Source of the DNA: Brevibacterium marinum
GTDB taxonomy: Bacteria > Actinomycetota > Actinomycetes > Actinomycetales > Brevibacteriaceae
NCBI RefSeq assembly: GCF_011927955.1
Contig: NZ_JAATJN010000001.1
Coordinates: 1,984,001-2,048,000, forward strand
Direction of reading: 5' to 3'
Length of the DNA: 64,000 bases
Under the pieces are notes generated by a model. The model was given only the letters and a program-made list of their open reading frames with translations. It ran no database searches and was not told the DNA's origin. The stretch's first letter is position 1, and every line of letters starts with the position of its first letter. Below are positions 17,481 to 26,270 of the stretch, piece by piece. The position numbers and the translations under genes were made by a program.

Positions 17481-18860
17481 TCACTCCGCCAGGTCGAGCA
17501 TCGGGGTCGGCCGACGGAACCCGCGGGTGACGACAGCGAGGTATCCGATGCCGAGGACCAACCAGATCGCACCGATGAGCAGCGTTCGCGGTGACAGGCT
17601 CGTCCACAGCCACAGCGTGAGGCAGAAGCCGATGCCGGGCAGCACGATGAAGCTCAGCACAGCGCGCGCCCCGCGTCGCTTCCCATCGATGATGAAGTGC
17701 TTGATGACGGAGAGGTTGACCGCCGAGAACGCGATGAGAGCGCCGAAGCTGACCATCTCGGAGATGAAGCCGAGGTCGACGGCGATGGCGAGCAGCGACA
17801 CCACCCCGACCGAGAGTGTCGCCAGAATCGGCGTGTGGAATCGCGGTGAGAGGCGTCCGAAGAAGCGCGTCGGCAGAACACCGTCGCGGCCCATCGCGAA
17901 GAGGATGCGCGAGACCGAGGCCTGAGAGGTCAGCGCCGAACCGCAGGCGCCGGCGACATACGCGGCGGTGAAGAAGATCGTGAGGAACTCACCGCCCGCG
18001 GCAGCCATGACATCGAGGGCGCCCGAGTCGACGTCGCCGAAGTCGTTCGAGGGATAGACGAGTTGAGCGAGGAACGAGAGCACGATGTAGATGAGTCCGC
18101 CCGTGATGGTGGCGATGACGATCGCGCGAGGTACGGTGCGCTTGGCGTCCTTGGCCTCCTCGGACAGGGTCGAGACCGCGTCGAAACCGAGGAACGACAG
18201 GCACAGGATCGCCGCACCCGCCATGACGTTGCCGAAGCCGGGTGCACTCCCGTCCCCGGTGAACGGTGCCGCAAGATCAACCGTCCCGGTGCCGGACATC
18301 GACGCGATTCCCAAGCAGGCGAAGGTGATGATGAAGATCGCCTGGGCGGCGATGATGACGATATTGGCCCGTGCCACGGAGACGATGCCGATGACGTTGA
18401 GGAAGGTGACGAGAGCGATCGCCGTGAGCACGAACACCCAGGCCGGGATCATCGGGAACGCGGCGGACAGGTAGATGCCGATGACGAGGTAGTTGATCAT
18501 CGGCAGGAACAGGTAGTCCAGCAGCAGCGCCCAACCGGCGACGAAGCCGATGCCGGCGCCGAAGCTCTTCTGCGTGTAGGTATAGGCGGATCCGGCGAAG
18601 GGCAGCTCGTGGGCCATCTTTGCGTACGACCTGGCGGTGAAGACCATCGCGAGAAGGGTGATGACGTAGGCCAGCGGCACCCGGCCGCCGCTGACCTGGG
18701 TGACGATGCCGTAGGTCGTGAAGACCGTGAGCGGCACCATGTAGACGAGGCCGAAGAACACCAGAGACGGGACCCCGAGGGCCCGGCGCAGCTGTCCTTC
18801 GCCGCCACCGTGAGGCTTCTGGCCGCCCTCAGGTGCTGTGGTCTCGTGTGAGTGGGACAT
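17481..18860 (-). CDS. APC superfamily amino acid permease
   Basis: 459 residues with about 12 membrane helices, of the amino acid-polyamine-organocation superfamily. TM1 carries GLVYMVPLTVFTTYG, a middle helix GFDAVSTLSEEAKDAKRTVPRAI is the conserved APC loop, and FAMGRDGVLP precedes a late helix. It would import an amino acid or amine by ion symport. The ATG at 18860 has AAAGGACGG before it. It lies 14 bp downstream of the amidohydrolase gene on the same strand, so the two form an uptake-and-hydrolysis operon. Confidence 0.92.
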   Translation of the reverse strand: MSHSHETTAPEGGQKPHGGGEGQLRRALGVPSLVFFGLVYMVPLTVFTTYGIVTQVSGGRVPLAYVITLLAMVFTARSYAKMAHELPFAGSAYTYTQKSFGAGIGFVAGWALLLDYLFLPMINYLVIGIYLSAAFPMIPAWVFVLTAIALVTFLNVIGIVSVARANIVIIAAQAIFIITFACLGIASMSGTGTVDLAAPFTGDGSAPGFGNVMAGAAILCLSFLGFDAVSTLSEEAKDAKRTVPRAIVIATITGGLIYIVLSFLAQLVYPSNDFGDVDSGALDVMAAAGGEFLTIFFTAAYVAGACGSALTSQASVSRILFAMGRDGVLPTRFFGRLSPRFHTPILATLSVGVVSLLAIAVDLGFISEMVSFGALIAFSAVNLSVIKHFIIDGKRRGARAVLSFIVLPGIGFCLTLWLWTSLSPRTLLIGAIWLVLGIGYLAVVTRGFRRPTPMLDLAE

Positions 18861-18874
18861 GACCGTCCTTTCGC

Positions 18875-20539
18875 TCAGATCGATGAATGCACGGCAGTGC
18901 CGCCGAGGTAGGTGGTGCGAACAGCTGTCACCGCGAGTTCCCGCGGTGTCAGTTCCCGAGGGTCGCGGTCGAATCTGATGAGGTCGGCACTCGCCCCGGG
19001 GCGGATCTCGCCCCAGACCGCGGATGAGTCATCGGCAAAGGCCTGGTGTGCCACCGCAGTCGAATACGCGTCGAGGGCGCGGTCGATGTCGACGATCTCC
19101 TCCGGTGTCCACCCGTCGGCCGGTTCACCCTCATCGTTCTGTCGGCTCGTGCCGATCGCCAGACCTTCGACGGGCGTGCCCGAGGTGCACGGCCAGTCCG
19201 ACCCGAAGGCCAGTCGTCCGCCATCGTCGAGGATGCTGCGCATCCGGTACTGCTCCCGCGCCCGATCCTCGCCGAGGCGGGGGACCGTGAGCACGGTCAT
19301 GAGGTCATCGAGCTGTGCCCACAGAGGCTGCATGTTCGCGATGATCCCGAGCTCGGCGAAGCGAGCAAGGTCCTCGGAAGCGACGAGCTGCGCATGGGCG
19401 ATCACCGGTCGCCGATCGCGGGGCCCGTTTGTCGTGATGGCCGATTCGACGGCGTCGAGGGCCTGCCGGACGGCGGCATCGCCGATGGCATGGATGTGGA
19501 CCTGGAAGCCTGCGGCGTCAACGGCTCGGACCGCCTCGGCGAGGGTCTCGCCTTCCCAGACCCGCAGCCCGTGGTTGTGCAGGGACGAGCAGTACGGTTC
19601 GAGCAGCGACCCGGTTTCGTTCTCGACGACACCGTCGGCGAAGAACTTCACGGTCTTCGCGCTCAGCAGCGGATCGGCGAGTTCCTCCACGCGCCTTCTG
19701 GCCTCGACCATGGACGGCAGCTGCTCGGTGAAGCGGCGCGGGTCGGCGTAGAGGGCGAGATTGAACCGAAGTCTGAGCCGTCCCTGGGTCGAGGCCGCAA
19801 TGTAGGTCTCGACATCGGCCGGTTCGACCCACGCGTCCTGGACCCAGGTCACCCCGCGCTCGAGATAATAGTCCGCCGCGCGTTCCAAGGCGCGCAGTCG
19901 CATGGCTTCGTCCAGCGGCGGGCGCACGGCGTCGACGAGATCGACCGCTCCCCATTCCCGCAGTGTCCCCAAGGGCGAACCGTCACCTCGGCGGGGGATC
20001 TCACCCAGCTCCGGCTGGGGTGTCCCCGCAGTGATCCCGGCGAGTTCGAGGGCCCGGGAATTGCACCACACCGTGTGATAATCCCAGGCACGCAGGACGA
20101 CCGGACGATCCGACACGGCTTCGTCGAGCCAGCGTGCATCGAAGAGCCCGCCCTCGACGAGGCTGCCGTCGTAGGAGGCGCCGGTGACCCACTCGATGTC
20201 CGGGTTGGCCTCAGCGAAGCGCTGGACCTCGGCCACGATCTCGGCGACGCTGACACAGGAGCGCACCTGCGGTCCTTCGGCCTCGAGTCCGCCGAAGATC
20301 GGGTGGGCGTGACCATCGCCGAAGGAGGGCATGAGGAAGCCGCCTTCGAGGTCGATGCTGTCGATCGGGCACTCTTTTGAGCTCGCGGGCGAGTGTTCGG
20401 ATGAGGACGAGCCCAGAAGCCGGTCCACGTCGGCGGCGCCGACTGCGACGATCACGCCTTCGCGGACCAGCAGCGAGTCGGCGGGCTCATTCGAAGCCCC
20501 GAGCCAGATGGCGCCGTTGTGGAAATGCGTCAAAGCCAA
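18875..20539 (-). CDS. YtcJ-like metal-dependent amidohydrolase
   Basis: A ~554-residue amidohydrolase of the YtcJ/AmhX-type amidohydrolase_3 group. The metal site is GHAHPIFGG near residue 70, the carboxylate-lysine region is KTVKFFADG, and the later histidines are HIHAIGDAA and HAQLV; FGSDWPC holds the last aspartate. These enzymes hydrolyse N-acyl or ring amide bonds. The frame is open far upstream, but the only plausible start with a ribosome site (GGGGGACGG) is TTG at 20539. It pairs with the amino-acid permease and is divergent from tetR. Confidence 0.88.
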   Translation of the reverse strand: MALTHFHNGAIWLGASNEPADSLLVREGVIVAVGAADVDRLLGSSSSEHSPASSKECPIDSIDLEGGFLMPSFGDGHAHPIFGGLEAEGPQVRSCVSVAEIVAEVQRFAEANPDIEWVTGASYDGSLVEGGLFDARWLDEAVSDRPVVLRAWDYHTVWCNSRALELAGITAGTPQPELGEIPRRGDGSPLGTLREWGAVDLVDAVRPPLDEAMRLRALERAADYYLERGVTWVQDAWVEPADVETYIAASTQGRLRLRFNLALYADPRRFTEQLPSMVEARRRVEELADPLLSAKTVKFFADGVVENETGSLLEPYCSSLHNHGLRVWEGETLAEAVRAVDAAGFQVHIHAIGDAAVRQALDAVESAITTNGPRDRRPVIAHAQLVASEDLARFAELGIIANMQPLWAQLDDLMTVLTVPRLGEDRAREQYRMRSILDDGGRLAFGSDWPCTSGTPVEGLAIGTSRQNDEGEPADGWTPEEIVDIDRALDAYSTAVAHQAFADDSSAVWGEIRPGASADLIRFDRDPRELTPRELAVTAVRTTYLGGTAVHSSI

Positions 20540-20590
20540 TTCGGTCCGTCCCCCGCTTCGCTGCGTGTAATCTCTGACGTGCCACCGAGC

Positions 20591-20605
20591 ACGAACAGTG
20601 TTCGT
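20591..20605. promoter_or_regulatory. likely TetR operator palindrome
   Basis: ACGAACA-G-TGTTCGT, a perfect 15-bp odd palindrome in the spacer between the amidohydrolase gene and tetR. A second, looser GTGTTC...GAACAC pair overlaps it on the tetR side. This suggests control of both directions. Confidence 0.6.
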
Positions 20606-20668
20606 ATTTGTGACTGAGAACACGATACACTCCGAGTGGAACCAGGGAAAGCAGAAAGCGGGGTCGGC

Positions 20669-21295
20669 ATGAGACTCAACCGGGAACGGCTCGCCGATGC
20701 CGCGCTCGCCCTCGTCGACGAAGAAGGATCCGAGGCGCTGTCCATGCGTACGCTCGCAGCCCGCGTCGACCGACAGGTGTCCTCCCTGTACAACCACGTG
20801 TCCGGACGTGCCGAGCTCATCGAACTCATGCGCGCCCGCATCGTCGCCGACATCGACGTCCGTTCGTTCGCCTCGGCGCCCTCATCCGCAGGCGAGGTGG
20901 TCTGGAACGTGGCCCTCGAGTCCTGGGCCCGGTCGTACCTGCGCGCGTTCGCCGCCCATCCGAACCTCATCCGTCTGCTCGCGACGACAGCGATCGGCGA
21001 CCTCTCGACCTATCAGATGTACGACGCAGTGGTCGCGGGCCTGCGCCGAGGCGGCTGGCCGGAGTCGAGGACCGTGGGTGTCATGCGCACGGTTGAGGCC
21101 CATGTCCTCGGCTCCGCCCTCGACATCATCGCCCCTGACGACCTCATCACCCGGGACTCTGCGGATGAGCGGTTCTCCGAGATCCGAGCGGCTCTCGACC
21201 CGCGATTCGCCGAGTCCTCGTCAGCTGTGGCCGCGTTCGAATTGGGACTGCGCGCCCTCATCGCTGGGCTGCGGCAGGAGCTGAGCGACCTGTGA
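20669..21295 (+). CDS. TetR family transcriptional regulator
   Basis: 208 residues. The N-terminal TetR helix-turn-helix is LNRERLADAALALVDEEG then LSMRTLAARVDRQVSSLYNHVSGRAEL. The C-terminal ~150 residues are a helical ligand-binding domain of the TetR_C_1 kind. The ATG at 20669 is preferred to a GTG at 20636, because the extra 11 residues precede the conserved domain without purpose. It probably represses the divergent amidohydrolase/permease operon; the inducer is likely their substrate. Confidence 0.92.
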   Translation: MRLNRERLADAALALVDEEGSEALSMRTLAARVDRQVSSLYNHVSGRAELIELMRARIVADIDVRSFASAPSSAGEVVWNVALESWARSYLRAFAAHPNLIRLLATTAIGDLSTYQMYDAVVAGLRRGGWPESRTVGVMRTVEAHVLGSALDIIAPDDLITRDSADERFSEIRAALDPRFAESSSAVAAFELGLRALIAGLRQELSDL

Positions 21296-21324
21296 ACGAT
21301 CTGGCGCTCGTGGGGTTGTGCCCC

Positions 21325-21765
21325 TCACGAACCGCCGATGATGCCGATCGTGACCAGAACGAATCCGACCAGCTGAAGCGTGGCGCGGACGATCTGGAAG
21401 GCATCCCAGCGCCGGCGCATCGCGATGAAGCCTTCCGGGGCGGACGCCTCCGGAATGCGGCCGGTCCGGAGATTGATCGGCACATTGCCGATGATCGTTA
21501 CCGCGAGGGCGACACCGAGGCTGATCGCGGCTGCGATGAGCCATCCCGAAGGGTTGGCGATCGCAACGATGATTCCCAGGACTGCGGCTGCAGTCATCCC
21601 GATGGGCATGACCCGGCCGAAGGTGGTGAGCAGCCCCTTTTCGAAGACGAGCTGCTCCTCGACGCTCAACTTGCGGATGACTGGATGGACCATTGTGGCT
21701 GAACCGAATTCGGCGCTGCCGACGGCACCGGTGATGATGACGGTGGCAATTTCGATGATGTCCAC
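21325..21765 (-). CDS. DUF1772 (anthrone oxygenase-like) membrane protein
   Basis: 146 residues with four membrane helices, the pattern of the DUF1772 family: TVIITGAVGSAEFGSATMVHPVI in TM1, LPVEEQ-like FEKGLLTTFGRVMPIGM in the first loop, and RRWDAFQIVRATLQLVGFVLVTIG at the end. Family members have been tied to anthrone oxidation in fungi, but bacterial roles are mostly unknown. It is divergent from a MerR regulator over two tandem operator-like repeats. Confidence 0.85.
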   Translation of the reverse strand: MDIIEIATVIITGAVGSAEFGSATMVHPVIRKLSVEEQLVFEKGLLTTFGRVMPIGMTAAAVLGIIVAIANPSGWLIAAAISLGVALAVTIIGNVPINLRTGRIPEASAPEGFIAMRRRWDAFQIVRATLQLVGFVLVTIGIIGGS

Positions 21766-21778
21766 GGCGTCTCCTCAT

Positions 21779-21818
21779 GGATAGTTAAGGTATCTATAAT
21801 GGATAGTGATAGTATCTG
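21779..21818. promoter_or_regulatory. tandem operator-like repeats upstream of merR
   Basis: GGATAGTTAAGGTATCT (21779-21795) and GGATAGTGATAGTATCT (21801-21817) match at 14 of 17 positions and start 22 bp apart. Each contains a GATA-n7-TATC dyad. They fill the AT-rich spacer of the divergent DUF1772/merR pair, so MerR binding is inferred. Confidence 0.65.
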
Positions 21819-21851
21819 TTATTGTCGGGCAGAGCGCAAGAGGGGAGTGGC

Positions 21852-22490
21852 ATGACGGAGGCAACTGTGATGCGAATGGCCGAACTGGCTCGTCGCTCGG
21901 GCGTGAGCGTGCCGACGATCAAGTACTACATGAGGCAGGGACTGCTGCAGCCAGGCCGCCGCACGAGCGTGAATCAGGCCGAGTACGACCATCGTCACCT
22001 CGACAGGCTTCGTCTCATTCGTGCGTTGACGTCAGTGGCCGGACTGCCGCTGTCGAAGGTCCGGGAGGTCGTGGACGCTGTCAGCGGCGAATCCACGGTC
22101 ATCGATGCCATGGCCGTCACCCAAGATGTCCTCACTGGGACGATCACCGACGAGGGGGCGGGAACAAGCGAGATCCTCGACCGTGTGATCAGCCAACGCG
22201 GGTGGCGGTGTGCTCGCTCGTCACCGGCTTACCAAGCGGCCGCAGGCGCGGTCACGCAGCTGCACGCCGAGGAGCTGACGACGGTGCTCGATCACCTCGA
22301 TGGCTACGCCGAGGCGGCAGAGATGGTGGGACGGGCCGACCTCGAGGCCATCGAGGATGCCGAAAGCTTGGAGCAGAGAATCCGCGGAGTCGTTCTGGGC
22401 AGTGTGCTGCGGCGCCCGCTGCTCGAGGCGCTGGTTCTCCTCGCCCAGCAGCATTTCGCCCAGAACGTCAGAGATTCGGGAGAAAGCTGA
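21852..22490 (+). CDS. MerR family transcriptional regulator
   Basis: 212 residues. The MerR winged helix is MAELARRSGVSVPTIKYYMRQGLLQPGRRT, and the dimerization region contains RLIRALTSVAGLPLSKVREVVD. There are no conserved metal-binding cysteines, so it is a ligand-type rather than metal-type MerR. The ATG at 21852 follows AGAGGGGAG. It likely controls the divergent DUF1772 gene. Confidence 0.92.
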   Translation: MTEATVMRMAELARRSGVSVPTIKYYMRQGLLQPGRRTSVNQAEYDHRHLDRLRLIRALTSVAGLPLSKVREVVDAVSGESTVIDAMAVTQDVLTGTITDEGAGTSEILDRVISQRGWRCARSSPAYQAAAGAVTQLHAEELTTVLDHLDGYAEAAEMVGRADLEAIEDAESLEQRIRGVVLGSVLRRPLLEALVLLAQQHFAQNVRDSGES

Positions 22491-22543
22491 CCGAGAACAG
22501 TTCTGGTATGGCGTTGAGGCTACCGGCGTTCAATTCTCCAAGC

Positions 22544-23008
22544 TCAAGCCTGTGCAGGTTCGGCATCGTAGGTGACCCAGTTCGTCTTCCTCGCCATGTT
22601 GTCGTAGAGAGCCTGGGCCCGTTCATTGTCAGCGGCGGTGATCCAGCGGACCACTGAGCACCCATCTGCTGCGGCGATCTCCTGCAGGCGTGCGATCAGT
22701 GCGCGGCCGGCGCCACGCCCGCGAACCGCAGGGTCGGTGAACAGGTCGTCGAGCCAGATGCCGACGCTGCCGGTCGATGGACGTGAGAAGTGACGATAGT
22801 CGGCGATTGCGACGATGCCGTCCTCCGCCTCGGCGACGAGTCCGGAGCACTCATGTTCGGGATCGTTCAGCCATTCCCACACACGTGAGACGATCTCCTC
22901 CGACTCCTGAAGGTGGTAAAAGTCGCGGTAGCCGCGGAAGAGCTCGCGCCAGCGAGATTCGTCAGAGACCTCGACGGGCCGGATGGAGAGACTCGAAGCA
23001 GCAGACAT
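22544..23008 (-). CDS. GNAT family N-acetyltransferase
   Basis: 154 residues. The acetyl-CoA-binding motif A is DLFTDPAVRGRGAGRALIARL (R-x-x-G-x-G/A), preceded by GIWLDDLF, and the C-terminal ALYDNMARKTNWVTYD matches single-domain GNATs. The ATG at 23008 is placed just after an AGAAGGG site. The acceptor is unknown. Confidence 0.9.
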   Translation of the reverse strand: MSAASSLSIRPVEVSDESRWRELFRGYRDFYHLQESEEIVSRVWEWLNDPEHECSGLVAEAEDGIVAIADYRHFSRPSTGSVGIWLDDLFTDPAVRGRGAGRALIARLQEIAAADGCSVVRWITAADNERAQALYDNMARKTNWVTYDAEPAQA

Positions 23009-23227
23009 ATTCGTGGGACCCTTCTGGCCGGAGAGCATTCAGCTGTGCCACAGGCCCCCGCCCGGTGGAACCCAATCCACGGTCAGGTGCCTGTGTCTAA
23101 TATAACGCTGTCGATCTGTGAGCACATGGAACGCAGGCTCGATAGTTGCTCGTCACCAGCGGTGACCGGCTTCTGCTCGAACTCACCGGAGAGAATCAGT
23201 GAGCCGTCACGCGGAAAAGTCGATGAA
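23009..23227. other. intergenic spacer at island edge
   Basis: No coding frame of note. GTCACC-AGC-GGTGAC forms a short stem near 23155-23170. Base composition falls here relative to the gene on the left, so this is a possible left boundary of the low-GC exporter block. Confidence 0.4.
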
Positions 23228-24040
23228 TTACGGTCGCCGGTTGTAGACGACGAGAGAAAGCGGAGCGAAGAGGATCACGAAGACTCCCATCCACACCAGA
23301 GTGAACATCAACGGCTCTCCAACGGGACCGCCCATCATCAATCCACGCACTGCATCCACGAGATGCCCCACTGGGTTCCATGAGGCGAAAGTCTGCATCC
23401 ATCCGGGCATTGTCTCCACCGGGACGAAGATGTTGCTGGCGAAGGTGATCGGGATGATGAGTACCGCTCCAAGACCTTGCACGGCCATCGGGTCTTTGAC
23501 TGCGAGGGCGAGCAGGATCAATGCCCATGACACAGCGAAAGCAAATCCAAGCGCGAGAGCGCAAGCTGCGAGTATTGACCAGATGCTGGTTTCGAATCGT
23601 ACGCCAAGCAGGAGTCCGAAGCCGACCAGCGCCGTCAGGGAGACAAGCTGACGTACAATGTCACTGCCGATTGCTCCGATGAGCGGAGATACGCGCGCGA
23701 TGGGCAGACTGCGGAACCGATCGAAGATGCCCTGGGAGAGGTCGGTGCTGAGCGAGACGCCGACACCCATCGTCGCGAAGAGCGTCATCATGCCTAGGAT
23801 GCCCGGGAACACGTACTGCAGATATTCGCCGGTGTCACCCGAGATCGCACCGCCGAAGACGTACCCGAAGAGTACAAGGAAGATCGCAGGGCCGATGATG
23901 ACATCGGCCAAGCCCGCTGGGTTCCGACGAATCTTGACCATCCCGCGCCAGGAGAGGGTCATTGATTGGGCGATTGTTTTTCCAAGCCCCACGTGCTTCC
24001 GCAACGGCACATGGCTGGCAGGGAGTGTCGCGGTGGTCAT
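23228..24040 (-). CDS. DrrB-type ABC-2 transporter permease
   Basis: 270 residues with six membrane helices, the daunorubicin-exporter (DrrB) type of ABC-2 permease. The family region RNPAGLADVIIGPAIFLVLFGYVFGG is near residue 40, and SNIFVPVETMPGWMQTFASWNPVGHLVDAVRGLM near 200 is highly characteristic. Its ATG overlaps the stop of the ATPase gene. GC content is visibly lower than in flanking genes, which suggests acquisition. Confidence 0.92.
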   Translation of the reverse strand: MTTATLPASHVPLRKHVGLGKTIAQSMTLSWRGMVKIRRNPAGLADVIIGPAIFLVLFGYVFGGAISGDTGEYLQYVFPGILGMMTLFATMGVGVSLSTDLSQGIFDRFRSLPIARVSPLIGAIGSDIVRQLVSLTALVGFGLLLGVRFETSIWSILAACALALGFAFAVSWALILLALAVKDPMAVQGLGAVLIIPITFASNIFVPVETMPGWMQTFASWNPVGHLVDAVRGLMMGGPVGEPLMFTLVWMGVFVILFAPLSLVVYNRRP

Positions 24041-25257
24041 GCCGCCTCCTTCTTGTTGTCGTTCTCTGTGGTGGCGCGATGTCCGGTGAGAGTGAGAAAC
24101 ACGTCATCGAGGCTCGGGAGGCGCAAAGAAAGCTCGTTGACCTCAATCGATGCCTCATCGAGGCTTCGCACGATGGCGGGCATAACCTCGCCATCAGCGA
24201 CAGCTGCGCTGAGCCTGCCGGTCTGAGCGTCCACAACGAGAGCGGTGCGAATGATGCTCTCGACACGTGTTGCCGCCTCTTTGAGCTGGACAGGGTCGCT
24301 CAGGCGTACGTCGAGGGTTTGGCTGCCTACGCGTCGTTTGAGGCTGTCGGGGGTGCCGCGTGCGGCGACTGTGCCGGAGTCGATGAGGACAATCTCGCTG
24401 GCGAGGTGATCGGCTTCTTCGAGGTATTGGGTGGTGAGCAGAACTGTGGAGCCTTGCGCGGCAAGTCTGCGGACCATCGCCCAGGTCTCGCCCCTACGAG
24501 CAGGATCAAGGCCAGTGGTCGGCTCGTCAAGAAAAACCACAGCGGCTTCGCCCATGATGCTCGCGGCGAGGTCGAGTCGGCGACGCATGCCGCCTGAATA
24601 GGTCTTTGCCGGTTTGGTCGCCGCGTCAGTAAGGCCTGCCTCTTCGAGAAGGCCAGACGCGCGGCTCTTTGCCTGGCTTCTGGGCATGCCAAGCAGTCGG
24701 CCGATCATGACGAGGTTCTGATAACCGCTGAGGTCTTTGTCTACTGAGGCGTACTGGCCGGTGAGCCCAATGAGTTGCCGTACCTGATGGGCTTCGCGGA
24801 CAACGTCATACCCACAGACACGGGCGGTTCCTTGATCGGCTCTCGTCAGGGTCGCGAGGATATGCACGGTCGTGGTTTTGCCTGAACCGTTCGGGCCGAG
24901 TAGTCCGAGTACTGATCCGGACTCTACGGTGAGGTCGATTCCGTCGAGCGCGGTAGCGTCGCCGAATCTCTTGACGAGGCCATTGACATCGATTGCTGGG
25001 CCGTTGCTGTACTCAGCCATGCGCTTTCTCCGTTCTTCGTCGTGCGCGGCGTGCGCTTGCGCTTTCTTGTTGGTGTCGCTCTCTGCGCCTGAGCCGATGT
25101 GTTCCCGCATCGCGGTGAGGAAGTCCTTGGGGTCGTCTGTCCAGAGGTAGATGCGATCAACGATCTGCTGGCCGCCTGTGGGCGATAAACAAGGGAGAGT
25201 GATCGCTGTCGGGCGTTCGAGGGTGATTTCGATATTGGTGTGATCGGTGATTGCCAT
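24037..25257 (-). CDS. DrrA-type ABC transporter ATP-binding protein
   Basis: The ATPase of a DrrAB-type drug exporter. Walker A is GPNGSGKTTT, the signature YSGGMRRRLD, Walker B VVFLDEPTTGLD, and the DrrA C-terminal domain ends SLDDVFLTLTGH. The ABC domain begins near IDVNGLVKRFGD, preceded by ~80 extra residues (from MAITDHTNIEITLE) that are unusual for the family. Possible starts are ATG 25257 (used here), ATG at 25019 with a GGAGAAAG ribosome site, and GTG at 25326. The region upstream looks frameshifted (see findings). Forms an operon with marR and the permease. Confidence 0.88.
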   Translation of the reverse strand: MAITDHTNIEITLERPTAITLPCLSPTGGQQIVDRIYLWTDDPKDFLTAMREHIGSGAESDTNKKAQAHAAHDEERRKRMAEYSNGPAIDVNGLVKRFGDATALDGIDLTVESGSVLGLLGPNGSGKTTTVHILATLTRADQGTARVCGYDVVREAHQVRQLIGLTGQYASVDKDLSGYQNLVMIGRLLGMPRSQAKSRASGLLEEAGLTDAATKPAKTYSGGMRRRLDLAASIMGEAAVVFLDEPTTGLDPARRGETWAMVRRLAAQGSTVLLTTQYLEEADHLASEIVLIDSGTVAARGTPDSLKRRVGSQTLDVRLSDPVQLKEAATRVESIIRTALVVDAQTGRLSAAVADGEVMPAIVRSLDEASIEVNELSLRLPSLDDVFLTLTGHRATTENDNKKEAA

Positions 25258-25309
25258 GTCGAGGCCGTCTCGAACTCGAATACGTTCTGCTTCGTCTGAG
25301 TTGCGGCGT

Positions 25310-25765
25310 TCATGTGCCACTCCCACTATCCGACTGTGCTGCGCTCATCAATTCAGTGAGCCGCGCAATGATCGCGTCGATGCCGTTCTCGAACTCGGCT
25401 CGACGTTCGGGAGGAATGGCATCAAGCAATTCCGCTTCAAGTGAGGCGTGTTCCTCCTGCATCCGGGTCATCATCGCTTCGCCCGCATCTGTGAGCTCAA
25501 CCAGTACTGCCCGACGGTCAGATGGGTGGGGAACCCGGCGGGCGTAGCCGTGCTTTTCCAGGACGTCCACGAGACCGGAGATGTTCTTGGGTGTAACCGA
25601 AAGAGCGCTCGAGAGCACCTGTTGCGTGGACGGCCCGCTCGTCGAGAGCGTCCACAGGACGGCCACCCTCGACTCTGTAAGTGGTGTGCCTTCAAAGGCA
25701 CGAGCCATGTCCTGCTGGAACAAACTGGTGATCGCAAGGAGCTTGTTGAGCAGCGAAGATTCCAT
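25310..25765 (-). CDS. MarR family transcriptional regulator
   Basis: 151 residues with the MarR winged helix: LTESRVAVLWTLSTSGPSTQQVLSSALSVTPKNISGLVDVLEKHGYARRV followed by the wing HPSDRRAVLVELT. The C-terminus ends DSGSGT, and the TGA forms an ATGA overlap with a downstream start. It probably represses the drrAB-type exporter and itself. A TTACC-TT-GGTAA dyad lies 22 bp upstream of its start. Confidence 0.92.
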   Translation of the reverse strand: MESSLLNKLLAITSLFQQDMARAFEGTPLTESRVAVLWTLSTSGPSTQQVLSSALSVTPKNISGLVDVLEKHGYARRVPHPSDRRAVLVELTDAGEAMMTRMQEEHASLEAELLDAIPPERRAEFENGIDAIIARLTELMSAAQSDSGSGT

Positions 25766-25786
25766 ATCGTTACCCTACTACATCAT

Positions 25787-25798
25787 TTACCTTGGTAA
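25787..25798. promoter_or_regulatory. MarR operator-like dyad
   Basis: TTACC-TT-GGTAA, with an additional GTTACC half-site at 25769-25774, in the AT-rich region before the marR start. Location and symmetry suggest autoregulation of the exporter operon. Confidence 0.55.
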
Positions 25799-25810
25799 CA
25801 ATAATACTTC

Positions 25811-26002
25811 GTGTCACGCCGGGCCGCCACCCTCGGCTCAGACGCGAAGAACGAAATGTTCCTCGGCAAGGTGCTGTCTGCCGACAGCGGTCATAAGGTG
25901 CACGTCCTGTTCGGGGCGATCCTCGATGCCGTGATCGACGATGGGGAACTGCGCTCACCCGATGTTATGAACCGCTTCGCACAGCATTTCGGGAACGTTT
26001 AG
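25811..26002 (+). CDS. short ORF, possibly a 3' gene remnant
   Basis: 63 codons from a GTG: MSRRAATLGSDAKNEMFLG to a C-terminus RFAQHFGNV. The composition looks like real protein, but there is no ribosome site, and it reads like the end of a larger protein cut off by the exporter block. It lies 80 bp from tRNA-Leu, a common integration site. No family recognised. Confidence 0.35.
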   Translation: MSRRAATLGSDAKNEMFLGKVLSADSGHKVHVLFGAILDAVIDDGELRSPDVMNRFAQHFGNV

Positions 26003-26038
26003 CACATATCTCAGCACATGGCACGAGAATGACCCCCA

Positions 26039-26061
26039 ACCTGGTTATCAAAAACCCAGGT
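26039..26061. other. short inverted repeat beside tRNA-Leu
   Basis: ACCTGG and CCAGGT are separated by an 11-nt A-rich loop, 20 bp from the 3' end of tRNA-Leu. It could be a processing or terminator structure or part of an old integration site. Nothing further supports one reading. Confidence 0.35.
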
Positions 26062-26080
26062 CAGAGGCCATTTTTATTCG

Positions 26081-26162
<82 letters not shown>

Positions 26163-26270
26163 AGGGCGCTCTCAACAGTAGCAGGATCAGCCAGCGTTGC
26201 TGAAAACGCTCTGAGCACCCTGCACTGACGGACTGGGGGATCGAGCCACCGATGCTCGCACCACAGTCGA

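Noticed and set aside
19046..20380. 444-codon plus-strand ORF
   Set aside because: Antisense of the amidohydrolase; composition not natural.
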